Of a DNA stretch of 46,333 nt, positions 34,758-42,781 are shown piece after piece (positions within the stretch are counted from its first letter, which is position 1; each line of letters starts with the position of its first letter). This stretch comes from Helicobacter saguini (GTDB lineage Bacteria > Campylobacterota > Campylobacteria > Campylobacterales > Helicobacteraceae). The translations under genes and the position numbers were made by a program. Below the pieces are notes generated by a model that worked only from the letters and a program-made list of their open reading frames with translations, did no database searches and was not told the DNA's origin. The stretch is from the NCBI RefSeq assembly GCF_000762875.2, contig NZ_JRMP02000020.1, positions 1 to 46,333 on the forward strand, given 5' to 3'.

Positions 34758-35006
34758 CTACTTGGCTTCTGCTGGAGTGCTCTCAGCTGCTGGAGCGGTT
34801 TCTGCTGGAGTATCAGTGTGTCCCTCATGTCCTGCATCAGTAGCTGGTGCATCAGTAGTTGGTGCTTCCGCTGGAGCGGCTGGTGCTGCTGCTTCCGCTG
34901 GCTTCTCTGTTTTTGTCTCTTCTTTTTTAGCTTCCTTTTTGTCATCACACGCTACAAACAAACCTGCTAAACTCAAAGAAAGAGCTAATGCTAAAAACTT
35001 CTTCAT
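34758..35006 (-). CDS. Small Ala/Pro/Glu-rich lipoprotein
   Basis: An 82-aa exported lipoprotein: signal peptide MKKFLALALSLSLAGLFVAC with lipobox LFVAC (Cys20), then an acidic and Lys-rich stretch (DDKKEAKKEETKTEKPAEA) and low-complexity Ala/Pro/Thr. A GHEGH motif near 59-63 could bind metal but this is speculative. AAGGAG precedes the ATG. The long Ala/Pro tail looks like an extended spacer. Its higher GC than the surroundings comes from GCT/GCA/CCA repeats. No homologue is recognised; small lipoproteins of this build occur in campylobacterota. Confidence 0.75.
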   Translation of the reverse strand: MKKFLALALSLSLAGLFVACDDKKEAKKEETKTEKPAEAAAPAAPAEAPTTDAPATDAGHEGHTDTPAETAPAAESTPAEAK

Positions 35007-35145
35007 GGTAAAAACTCCTTAAGGAAAAATTAAAATAGCTTGAATGATACCATAAATTAGGTAATTTTCATAAAAAAATAAGTTTTTTTTGTATTTTTTG
35101 ATACATTTAATTCTAAAATATCATTATATATTTAAAATGAAATTA

Positions 35146-36420
35146 CTATCTTTCCTTTTGTGTTTCACTATAAAGTTTTCGCAAAGTTTCCATGTCGTAA
35201 TTGCGGATTTTAGATTCTGTGATTTCTATGTATTTATCGATATTTTGTGGCGTTAAAATGTGCAAATTATTAGCGATAGATTCTATCTCATAATCATTCA
35301 TCCACGAGTTAAAATGCGTCAAATCGTGGTAATTCCCCAAATTATCAGGGAAATCCATATCATCAAATCCATAAACTTTCATATTTTCTAACTTACTAGC
35401 CTTTAAAACTAGCATTTTTAAAACTTCTCCCCATTCATAAAAATCCTCCACCTCATCCATCAGCCGATAAGTCAAACGCGTGTGCGGCGGCAAAACAAGA
35501 TAGAATCTAGTCGCTGGATACGCCCTTGCAAGGCAAAAAATATATTTTTCCAAATAATCATTGTGCCGCTTTATTTTTGCCGCGTCAAACTCGCGTTTCT
35601 TAAGCACAAATGGATACTTCTCGTAATCAAGCAATTTTGGCATAATCCTGTCATTTTTATTTCGCTTAAGCCACTCTTTTGCACCTTGTAACGCGTCAAT
35701 TTTAGGCTCAGGACTTCGCGCATACTGCCGATTTAAATGCGTCTTAGAATCACCTATGCAATCGCTTGACTTGCTCCAAGTAATCGCACACCACACAAAT
35801 CGTGGATTTAAGTAAAGTTTAATGTTATTTGCCGCGCTCTCATCGTAAAGATACGCGATTTTTTCGCTGCTGCCGAGTGCGACATAAAACCACTCAATTG
35901 AAATTAGCGTGGCTTTTAAGCCCTTTTTACGCAAAGCGTAGTCTAAAATCGTGCTTTTTTCAGGCAGCCCTAGCCCACCAGTGCTTATATTTAGCCACTT
36001 CCCACCAAGTAGAGAATCCGCTAGAGCCTCCGAGCTTTTAAACAAAAAGGAACTGCCTAGCATAAGCGAGTCAAAGTCGTAATAATCAATAATGCCCTTT
36101 GCCTGAGCCCTGTTATTTGCGGCACTAAAGAAGGTTGGCTCACGCCAAAAAGGCTTATGCCACACCTGCATAGGGTCGTAAAGATAGAGCAAAGTCGCAA
36201 TAATGGCAAAAAATGGGAGTGGAAAAAGTAAGATAATAAGAATGAAATTTCTGTATTTTTGTGGGGTAAAAGTTATGGAATTTGGAAGTTTTTTAGAATC
36301 TTTATTATTCGTCATTGACGGACTTTGCGTAGCAAAATCGTGGCAATCTATATTTGAATTTTTAGAATTTTGCGAAGTAGATTCCATATTTTTTGCATTA
36401 AAATTGTTGTTAGATTCCAT
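35146..36420 (-). CDS. SGNH-like membrane-anchored protein partnered with the second MBOAT
   Basis: A 424-aa protein with a motif-rich cytoplasmic N-terminus (residues 1-50), one transmembrane anchor (NFILIILLFPLPFFAIIATLLYL, ~58-80) and a large extracytoplasmic domain. SLMLGSSFLFKSSEA near 118 could provide the nucleophile Ser and DLTHFN near 375 an Asp-His pair, as in AlgJ/AlgX/DltD-like partners of MBOAT acyltransferases. YPATRFYLVLPPHTRLTY also fits that fold. It starts eight bases after the MBOAT stop, with AAGGA before the ATG, so the two form an operon. When the MBOAT frame is OFF this partner may still be made. Family assignment is by motif layout only. Confidence 0.68.
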   Translation of the reverse strand: MESNNNFNAKNMESTSQNSKNSNIDCHDFATQSPSMTNNKDSKKLPNSITFTPQKYRNFILIILLFPLPFFAIIATLLYLYDPMQVWHKPFWREPTFFSAANNRAQAKGIIDYYDFDSLMLGSSFLFKSSEALADSLLGGKWLNISTGGLGLPEKSTILDYALRKKGLKATLISIEWFYVALGSSEKIAYLYDESAANNIKLYLNPRFVWCAITWSKSSDCIGDSKTHLNRQYARSPEPKIDALQGAKEWLKRNKNDRIMPKLLDYEKYPFVLKKREFDAAKIKRHNDYLEKYIFCLARAYPATRFYLVLPPHTRLTYRLMDEVEDFYEWGEVLKMLVLKASKLENMKVYGFDDMDFPDNLGNYHDLTHFNSWMNDYEIESIANNLHILTPQNIDKYIEITESKIRNYDMETLRKLYSETQKER

Positions 36421-36428
36421 ATTTTTCC

Positions 36429-38563
36429 TTAAAAATTAAAGTAGATAAATTCGCTATATGGATTTATAATCATAACGATTAAAGGTATCCAAAATAACGC
36501 CATAGTCGCAATAGTTGTTTTTTTATTTGGCTTAAAATCACGCGTAAAATCTACACTATTTTTAACACACAAACACAAAATAAACGCCAGCACGATATAA
36601 ATCAGCGTCTCATTTCGCCCTTGCATATTGACTAAGAAATGCGGGATAAGCCGCGCTTTGCTTGAAATCTCTGGCGTGTTGATATAAAACATACTTTTGA
36701 TTAGCTCAGTCGCACTTGTGAGATTTTCCGCACGGAAAAATATCCAGGTTATGTTTATAAAGTTAAATGTGATAAACCAGCATAGAATCTTGTATATTTT
36801 AGATTCTAAAAAGGCTTGTAATTTTGGGCTTTTGGGCGTTTTATTTTGTAGGGTGGTGGGCGTTTGCTTAGATTCTATATTCTCACTTAAAAGGGCGGTG
36901 GGTGGGTGATTAGGAAAATTAGATTCTGTGTTTTCTTTAAAATCCATTTTAGAATTTTGTAAATTAGAATCTACTTTATTTATTTTAGATTCTATTTTAG
37001 AATCTTGCGACTTAGATTCTATAGAATCTGTCAAATAATTTACATTTATTTTAGAATCTTTCAACTTTATTCCAAAAAAAGATTCTAAAAAATATCGATA
37101 GATTCTATGAATGCACATTGCAAGTCCGTGTAAAATACCCCAAATTACAAAACCAAGTCCTGCGCCATGCCACAAACCACTGATAAACGCCACGATAAAC
37201 AAATTCCGCAAAGTTAAGATTCTATTTAACACAGAATCTGTGTGAAAATCCGCTTTTTTCGCAGTCTTTTCATTCTTACAAATGGGTGGTTGGGTGGGAA
37301 TAGATTGCAAAGACTGCGAAAAAAGCGGATTTTCAGTTGCGTTATTTGTGTGATTTTGCGAGTTAGAATCTTTGTTCTGCACCTTAGAATCTTGCCTAAA
37401 ATTACGATTACCACCAAGCGGAATGTAGATATAATCACGCAAAAAGCGACCTAAAGTAATGTGCCATCGCCGCCAAAACTCAGCGATATTTAGCGACTTA
37501 TAAGGCGAGGCAAAGTTAATCGGCAAGGCGATATTAAAAAGCAGCCCAAGACCGATAGCCATATCGCAATAGCCGCTAAAATCAAAATAAAGCTGAAAAG
37601 TGTAAGAGAACGAAATCGCCCAAGATTCAAAGATATTCAAAGTCACACCAGAATCAAGTGCGGCATAACCAGCATTCGCCCATTTAGCGAATGTATCGGC
37701 AATAAAGACCTTTTTAAACAAGCCGATACTGAAAATAAAAAGCCCACGTGCGATGTTATCATACTTTAGAATCTTATTGCGTAATTGCGAAAATTGCGGC
37801 ATCATCTCTGCGTGATGCAAAATAGGACCAGCAATCAAATGCGGGAAAAATGTCACAAAAAGTGCGTAATTTATGATATTTCGCTCCACTGCCCTACCCT
37901 CATAACAATCCACTAAATACGCAATTTGCGTTATTGTAAAAAAGCTAATCCCTAAGGGCAGTGCTATGTGTAATAACGCCGCATTTGTGTGAAACAAAGC
38001 ATTAAAAGATTCTATAAAAAAGTCCATATATTTAAAGTAGCAAAGCAGGCTTATATTAAAAATCAAAGCAATGATAAGCAAGATTCTACCGCTATTGTTT
38101 TTTATTTTTTGGGAGTTTTTAGAATCTTTAGAATCTATTTTTTTATTTTCATATAGCAAATGTGCCTTATCTCCCTGCGTTTCACTAGAAGGGTGGGCTG
38201 GGTGGGAAATGTGTAATGCAGGGGGATAAGGCACATTTGCGTTTTTAGAATCTAGATTCTTAGAATCTTGTGAAATTTGTAAAGTAGATTCTATATTTTT
38301 AGAATCTAAAGTTAGATTCCCCCCCCCCCCCCGTTTAGATTAGCACGTGTGCGTAAAATAAGCCCAGAAATAAAATAATTAAAACTTATAGAAATTAGCA
38401 AAAGTGCAACATTTTTATACTCCCACCACGCATAAAAAACTATACTTGCTAAAGCCAAAAAGCCCGTAGCAAACGCATATTTCTTATAATGATTCAAAGC
38501 AAAATAAACACAAAAAGTAATCGGTAAAAATATAAAAATAAATTGATAAGAATTAAAAAGCAT
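36429..38563 (-). CDS. Phase-variable MBOAT O-acyltransferase, tract OFF
   Basis: A second AlgI-like MBOAT protein split by a 14-base C tract (38319-38332; G on the coding strand). The first 76 codons (MLFNSYQFIFIFLPITFCVY...) end at a stop at 38312; the rest is open in another frame from directly after the tract (NLTLDSKNIES...) to 36429. Twelve or fifteen bases would restore ~710 residues. Conserved blocks lie in the second part: FWRRWHITLGRFLRDYIYIPLGGN and SGLWHGAGLGFVIWGILHG, with the catalytic His. Three low-complexity inserts interrupt it: right after the tract, after GGNRNF, and after FFGIKLKDS. Two of them contain long inverted repeats with G-rich loops. Likely target: a surface or wall glycan. 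Confidence 0.88.
36851..36906. repeat. G-rich repeat pair in the MBOAT insert (GGGCGGTGGGTGGG core)
   Basis: GGGTGGTGGG (36851-36860) and GGGCGGTGGGTGGG (36893-36906) on the plus strand. The second has flanks CACTTAAAA and TGATTAGG and aligns with the copy at 12185-12199. No inverted-repeat arms are seen here. Confidence 0.65.
37243..37335. repeat. 27-base inverted repeat with G-quadruplex-like loop
   Basis: A perfect 27-base arm (37243-37269) is repeated inverted at 37309-37335, with a 39-base loop containing GGGTGGTTGGGTGGG (37284-37298). It sits inside the MBOAT coding sequence and encodes NPLFSQSLQSIPTQPP and a Lys-rich tail, absent from the first MBOAT protein in the window. Confidence 0.92.
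38156..38240. repeat. 23-base inverted repeat with canonical G-quadruplex loop
   Basis: Arms at 38156-38178 and 38218-38240 match inverted with one mismatch. The 39-base loop contains GGGTGGGCTGGGTGGG (38191-38206), a textbook G3N1G3N2G3N1G3 pattern. Arms differ in sequence from the element at 37243, while the loop core and loop length are the same. Confidence 0.92.
38319..38332 (-). repeat. C14 (coding-strand G14) contingency tract in the MBOAT gene
   Basis: Fourteen C on the plus strand. The two MBOAT frames join at 12 or 15. The tract lies within a motif-rich stretch just downstream of the first MBOAT helices. Confidence 0.92.
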
Positions 38564-38663
38564 ATTTTTCCTTAAATTAAATAATCTTTAAACATAATAA
38601 AGTAATCAACAAACAAAATACTATCAAAAATTTGATAATTTTAAAATCTTGTTTTTGCATAAT

Positions 38664-39740
38664 TCACTCCAAAAGCCCAAAAGTAAAACCCTGCTTTATC
38701 CAGCTATCTATAAGCTGCTCTAAGCCCACACGTGTGCTGCTTTGCGGCTTATTAAAATGATAGATTAAAATATCGCCATTTTTTACTTTCGCCCCGATTT
38801 TTAGAATCTTTTGTAGCCCAAAAGTTGCTCCACCATCGCCCACCACACTAAATCCAGCGATTTTATAGCCCATATCTCGTGCAATATCCATTGCCACATC
38901 ATCATAAAAGGCAGTGCCAGAGCGGAAATATCGCGGTTTCTTGCCACTAAGACGCGTCATAATCTTGTCATTTTCATTGATTTCATCAAAGACTTCTTGG
39001 ATATTTTTCGTGCCTTGAATGCCATAAATTCGCGCGCCATTCACGCTTAAAGGCTTGTGTGTTGTGCCGTGATTTTGCAGGGAAAATAGCGGATTTTTCG
39101 CAAGTTTAAGAAAGTCGCTTTCATGCTTTTTTATCCAACGCGCATTAATAAAAAGCGTGGCTTTTATATTATTTTGTATCAAAAAATCAATCAACTTAGA
39201 ATCATACTCGCCACCGCAGGCATCAAGGGTTAGATATATAATTTTTTGTGATAAATTATTATGATTTTTAGAATCTAGATTCTGTGTAGGGTTATGATTA
39301 TTGATAGAATCTTGTGGGGAAAATTTAGATTCTAAAGCTGGGTTTTTTGTATTAGAATCTTGGTTAGAATCTTTAGAATCTAGATTTTTAAAATCTTGTA
39401 AAATCTTAGAATCTTGTCTTTTAGAATCTTTAAAATCTTGCTCTAAATCAGCGGCGGTATTTATGCTCCCTTGCGGATTTTCAGCCCAAATCTTTGGCTT
39501 TTTATCCTTATATTTTTGCATTATAGAATCTAGCAAAATTTTATCATTTTTCTCTCGCTCTTTAGAATCTATATTGATAGAATCTATATTAATAGAATCT
39601 TGCCTTTTTTCTAACTTTTCTACATTTTTATTAGTATTTTTAGAATCAATCTCCTGCTTTTTATAATTATAATAAAGTGCGTAAATCAAAAAAATAAAAC
39701 AAAACACGCACGTCAAAGCTAAAGTATGCAATGGCTTCAT
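38664..39740 (-). CDS. NodB-type polysaccharide deacetylase with DSK-rich linker
   Basis: An extracytoplasmic deacetylase candidate (358 aa). A signal anchor (LALTCVFCFIFLIYALYYN) is followed by ~135 residues of DSK/ESK low-complexity linker and the NodB domain from ~168: motif 1 IYLTLDACGGEYD (the second Asp of the usual TFDDG is absent), motif 2 HGTTH (zinc His pair), motif 3 RYFRSGTAFYDD and motif 5 DILIYHFN. It likely removes N-acetyl groups from a glycan or peptidoglycan, although the altered motif 1 leaves activity uncertain. AAAGG precedes the ATG and a TATAAT lies 23 bases further upstream. The O-acetylation genes are downstream on the same strand. Confidence 0.78.
   Translation of the reverse strand: MKPLHTLALTCVFCFIFLIYALYYNYKKQEIDSKNTNKNVEKLEKRQDSINIDSINIDSKEREKNDKILLDSIMQKYKDKKPKIWAENPQGSINTAADLEQDFKDSKRQDSKILQDFKNLDSKDSNQDSNTKNPALESKFSPQDSINNHNPTQNLDSKNHNNLSQKIIYLTLDACGGEYDSKLIDFLIQNNIKATLFINARWIKKHESDFLKLAKNPLFSLQNHGTTHKPLSVNGARIYGIQGTKNIQEVFDEINENDKIMTRLSGKKPRYFRSGTAFYDDVAMDIARDMGYKIAGFSVVGDGGATFGLQKILKIGAKVKNGDILIYHFNKPQSSTRVGLEQLIDSWIKQGFTFGLLE
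39235..39655. repeat. AGAATCT motif array in the deacetylase gene
   Basis: Around eighteen motif copies in both orientations, with TATAGAATCTATATT-type doublets, encode the linker between the membrane anchor and the NodB domain. Confidence 0.85.
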
Positions 39741-39763
39741 TTATTACCTTTTATTTTGTTTGG

Positions 39764-39769
39764 ATTATA
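39764..39769 (-). promoter_or_regulatory. -10 box for the deacetylase gene
   Basis: TATAAT on the minus strand, 23 bases upstream of the ATG at 39740. Confidence 0.5.
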
Positions 39770-39865
39770 TAATTTATTATTTAAGAATTATATGTATGTT
39801 ATAAATTTAGTTGTGTATGCAGATAAATGTAGTCTCCATATTTTGCCTTTTATCATATCTTTATA

Positions 39866-40062
39866 TAATGGCAATTGTCAGCTTAGTCAATGGACGTTTT
39901 TAAAGGGATTCTAAATCTTATTTTGAAACTCATCATATAGATTCTAGCAAAGGCAATCATTTTAAAAATCTCCTAGTGGTTAGCCCAAATATTCACGCAC
40001 AATTTACCTACGCACATCTAAAACAAGAATTTGATAGTAATGTCGCTTTTTATATATTTTAA
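39866..40062 (+). pseudogene. Remnant of an HNH nuclease (C-terminal part)
   Basis: The frame from 39904 to the TAA at 40060-40062 reads SKSYFETHHIDSSKGNHF, then KNLLVVSPNIHAQFTYAHLK, closely resembling an HNH core (E-HH ... NLL-L-PN-H). Just upstream in another frame, NGNCQLSQWTFLKG resembles the Cys-containing segment that precedes HNH cores in restriction-type endonucleases, with one Cys changed. There is no start signal and no upstream domain. I read it as a degraded, frameshifted tail of a type II restriction or related HNH enzyme. Confidence 0.5.
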
Positions 40063-40174
40063 ATCATTGATAGCTTGGAAAATATAGAATTTGTTAAATA
40101 TCGATAGTTACGTAATTTGTAAGCATATTTGTGTAGTAGTTTTTATTGTAATGGTTTTTATATTTTATTACATT

Positions 40175-40180
40175 TATAAT
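40175..40180 (+). promoter_or_regulatory. -10 box for the DUF475/TerC-like gene
   Basis: TATAAT 70 bases upstream of the ATG at 40251, in an AT-rich stretch. Confidence 0.5.
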
Positions 40181-40250
40181 TCCACTAAAATTCTATCCAT
40201 TTATCATTTTTTCATAGAATCTAAAAAAAAGATTCTAACAAAGGATTAAA

Positions 40251-41225
40251 ATGAAATATTTTCTAAGCTCTATTATTATTGCGGTGGTGGGGCTACTTAT
40301 CGCGTTTTTTATTGGGAGTTATCAGGCGATTTATATTTGTGCGATTTTGTCTGTGCTTGAAGTGAGTCTAAGCTTTGATAATGCCGTGGTGAACGCAAAA
40401 GTGCTAAACACAATGGAGCCAAAATGGCAGGATAGATTTATCATTTGGGGCATTCCTATTGCGGTGTTTGGGATGCGGTTTGTCTTTCCTATTTTGATAG
40501 TGGCTATTGCCGCGCGTATGGGGATTTTGGAGACTTTGCACTTGGCTATTTATGAGCCTGAAAATTATCATAAGGCGTTGGAGACTACGCGATTTGAGAT
40601 TTATGCCTTTGGTGGGGCGTTTTTGCTTATGGTGTTTTTGCATTTTTTCTTTGAAAGTGAGAAAGAAGTGCATTGGCTTTCGTTTTTAGAAGATAATGTG
40701 ATTATGCGTGCTTTGCGGAAATTTCCTAACATTTCATTTATGATTGCGATTACTTTTGGCATTATTTTGCTTTATATCACGCGAAATTATGTGATTGGAA
40801 TGGCGTATTTTAGCGCACTCGCACTCTATTTGCTAATTCATTCAGCCGATAAGTTAATGAGTAGTGAAAATGGCGTGCGAAGCGGTGTTATGGGCTTTTT
40901 GTATCTTGAGATTTTGGATGCGAGTTTTAGCTTTGATGGTGTGATTGGCGCGTTTGCATTGAGCGAAAATATTTTTATTATTATGATAGGGCTTGGCATT
41001 GGCGCGATGTTTGTGCGAAGTCTCACGCTTTATTTCGTGCATAAAAAGACGCTCCAAAGCCTTATTTACTTAGAGCATGGCGCGCATTATGCAATAGGCG
41101 TTTTGGCTGCGATTATGTTTATTAAGATTTTTAGCGAAGTTAGCGAAATTATCACAGGGCTTGTTGGTATGGGCTTTATAACTGCTGCGTTTATTAGTTC
41201 GAAGATGGTGAAAAATAAACAATAA
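40251..41225 (+). CDS. DUF475/TerC-family integral membrane protein
   Basis: A 324-aa inner-membrane protein with about eight or nine hydrophobic helices. The TerC/DUF475 signature segments are EVSLSFDNAVVNAKVL near 45 and its internal repeat EILDASFSFDGVIGAFALS near 225, each with the conserved acidic-Ser/Phe-Asp pattern thought to bind metal. DUF475 proteins resemble TerC, implicated in Mn2+ export and metalation of secreted proteins or tellurite resistance; a role here is inference. AAAGGA precedes the ATG. It contains almost no AGAATCT motif, unlike its neighbours. It is convergent with the outer-membrane protein gene. Confidence 0.85.
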   Translation: MKYFLSSIIIAVVGLLIAFFIGSYQAIYICAILSVLEVSLSFDNAVVNAKVLNTMEPKWQDRFIIWGIPIAVFGMRFVFPILIVAIAARMGILETLHLAIYEPENYHKALETTRFEIYAFGGAFLLMVFLHFFFESEKEVHWLSFLEDNVIMRALRKFPNISFMIAITFGIILLYITRNYVIGMAYFSALALYLLIHSADKLMSSENGVRSGVMGFLYLEILDASFSFDGVIGAFALSENIFIIMIGLGIGAMFVRSLTLYFVHKKTLQSLIYLEHGAHYAIGVLAAIMFIKIFSEVSEIITGLVGMGFITAAFISSKMVKNKQ

Positions 41226-41265
41226 AACACATTTACCAATCGTTATTAATAGATATTTTATATAA

Positions 41266-42540
41266 CTATATTGAAATACGGATAAAGGCGCGGATTAAAG
41301 TGTAGTTATTACCACCATAGAAGTTAATCGCTGGAGAGCTATTATACACACCGATACCGCTAATGCCGACCTTTCCTGTCATATATGTGCGATAGATTCC
41401 ATCAGCGCCCCTTTGTCGCCATATAGGAAAATTCGCCTGCCCTTTAACCTCAAAGCTAACCACATTTCCATTTGGCATAAAAGTGCCTCGCACCCCAGCC
41501 TCCACCTCAAAGATATGATTCCAGTTTAGCTCACTTGCCGCATAAATGCTAACCGCATTACTCCAAAACATACCGACATTATACTCAAAAGGCGTGTTAT
41601 GCCCATAATAGTCAATTAGCTCCGCACCAGCCCCGCTAACGCCGATGATACCGACCTTCCCCTCAATCAAATCATACCATTTGATTCCTTGCTCTAGCCA
41701 GGCAATACCGCTCATATTTTGATTAGTGCGACCAGCCAAAGCGGCTAGTTCAAACTTATGATTCAAACCAACGGGTAAAATCGTAGGATAATATTTCGAA
41801 TATCCAGCGATATGCAGCCGCGTGTGTGCGGACAAATTCGGCATAAAATTATAATCAATGCTAGTCTTCATCCCAAAAGTCGTAAAATACCCTGTCGCAT
41901 AAACATACGGCTCTAAGTCAATGTGATAAGGCAGATAGAATCTAGCTCGCATAAGGTAAGTCCCAAAGCTACTTAAATCACTCCTAAACGCCGTCACATA
42001 CTCATTTAGCACCATAGCGCTACCATAGCTAGCAGTAAGATTCAATGAAGCAAGCTGCCCTATATCATAGCTAACACCAAAGCCTTGCGAATAATATGTA
42101 TTCCACTCCTCATTTGCCTTGTAACGCCCAGCCACAGCCTGCAAGCCTAGCTTATCATTCTTATAATCTACAAAGGCTGAATTTAGCAAAAATATCTGCT
42201 TTACATCATCATAAGTCTCAGCACTCTGCCCACGAATAGTAAGAAGCGGACCTGCTAAAATAAGCCCTAAGCCGCCGCTTACGCCATTAAATCGCCCCGT
42301 TTGATAATACGCTAGAAAGCTACCATCAAGATAGGTCAAGTCATCGCCAAAAGCCTGTTGATAAAAAAGCATAGCAGATAGCTCGTGTGCTGCCTCGCCC
42401 CAGAAGACGTCATAAGCGGTTTGGGCTGGGCTTTTCTCTACAAAGACACTTGGGGCTATCGCCCTTAGATTCTCACCTAGCCCCACAATGCCTATACAAA
42501 ACGCGAATATGAGTGATTTTACTCTCAATCGTGCAAACAT
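41266..42540 (-). CDS. Helicobacter-type outer-membrane beta-barrel protein
   Basis: A 424-aa outer-membrane protein, porin-like. A signal peptide (SLIFAFCIGIVGLGENLRA) is followed by alternating polar/aromatic strands such as SFLAYYQTGRFNGVSGGLGL, LGLQAVAGRYKANEEWNTYY and ASLNLTASYGSAMVLNEY, with Tyr/Phe at strand ends. FEVEAGVRGTFMPNGN near the C-terminus and the terminal strand YTLIRAFIRISI complete the barrel. The layout resembles the Helicobacter Hof/OprD-like porins, but subfamily is not certain. AAGGA precedes the ATG. It lacks DSK insertions, though AGAATCT appears in the Ala-Arg-Phe-Tyr segment of one strand. Confidence 0.75.
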   Translation of the reverse strand: MFARLRVKSLIFAFCIGIVGLGENLRAIAPSVFVEKSPAQTAYDVFWGEAAHELSAMLFYQQAFGDDLTYLDGSFLAYYQTGRFNGVSGGLGLILAGPLLTIRGQSAETYDDVKQIFLLNSAFVDYKNDKLGLQAVAGRYKANEEWNTYYSQGFGVSYDIGQLASLNLTASYGSAMVLNEYVTAFRSDLSSFGTYLMRARFYLPYHIDLEPYVYATGYFTTFGMKTSIDYNFMPNLSAHTRLHIAGYSKYYPTILPVGLNHKFELAALAGRTNQNMSGIAWLEQGIKWYDLIEGKVGIIGVSGAGAELIDYYGHNTPFEYNVGMFWSNAVSIYAASELNWNHIFEVEAGVRGTFMPNGNVVSFEVKGQANFPIWRQRGADGIYRTYMTGKVGISGIGVYNSSPAINFYGGNNYTLIRAFIRISI

Positions 42541-42781
42541 AAGATTCCTTATTATTTGGATATTTTGCTAACATTCACATAAAAAAGCTAATTTCATTCC
42601 TTAAATTTACTTTTGGGATTTTTGGTAAGAAAAGTTTTTGGTTTAGATTCTGTGTTTATATAGAATCTAGAAAAGATATCAAAACAAAATTAGATTCTAT
42701 AAAATTACAAAATAACTTTTTTTAGATATAATTCAAAATTTTATAAATAATTTTATATAAACTTAGCATAAAGAGAAGTAT
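42541..42781. other. Divergent spacer with promoter and AGAATCT motifs
   Basis: Gene-free spacer between the divergent outer-membrane protein and periplasmic protein genes, with three AGAATCT-type motifs in 42645-42700 and a TATAAT at 42727-42732. Confidence 0.5.
42727..42732 (+). promoter_or_regulatory. -10 box for the periplasmic protein gene
   Basis: TATAAT 49 bases upstream of the ATG at 42782. Confidence 0.5.

Larger units (their letters stand above)
39741..40250. other. Gene-poor spacer with HNH remnant and promoter
   Basis: The 510-base gap between the divergent deacetylase and DUF475 genes holds the HNH remnant (about 39866-40062), promoters for both flanking genes and three AGAATCT-type motifs. 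I see nothing else coding. Confidence 0.5.

Noticed and set aside
37226-37454. Two 70-aa frames, one on each strand, sharing the peptide KIRFFRSL / RLRKKRIF
   Set aside because: The similarity is produced by the 27-base inverted repeat; neither has start signals.
36429-38234. MBOAT gene starting at the ATG at 38234
   Set aside because: That start lacks the first membrane helices, which are encoded just upstream across the C14 tract with a good ribosome-binding site at 38563.
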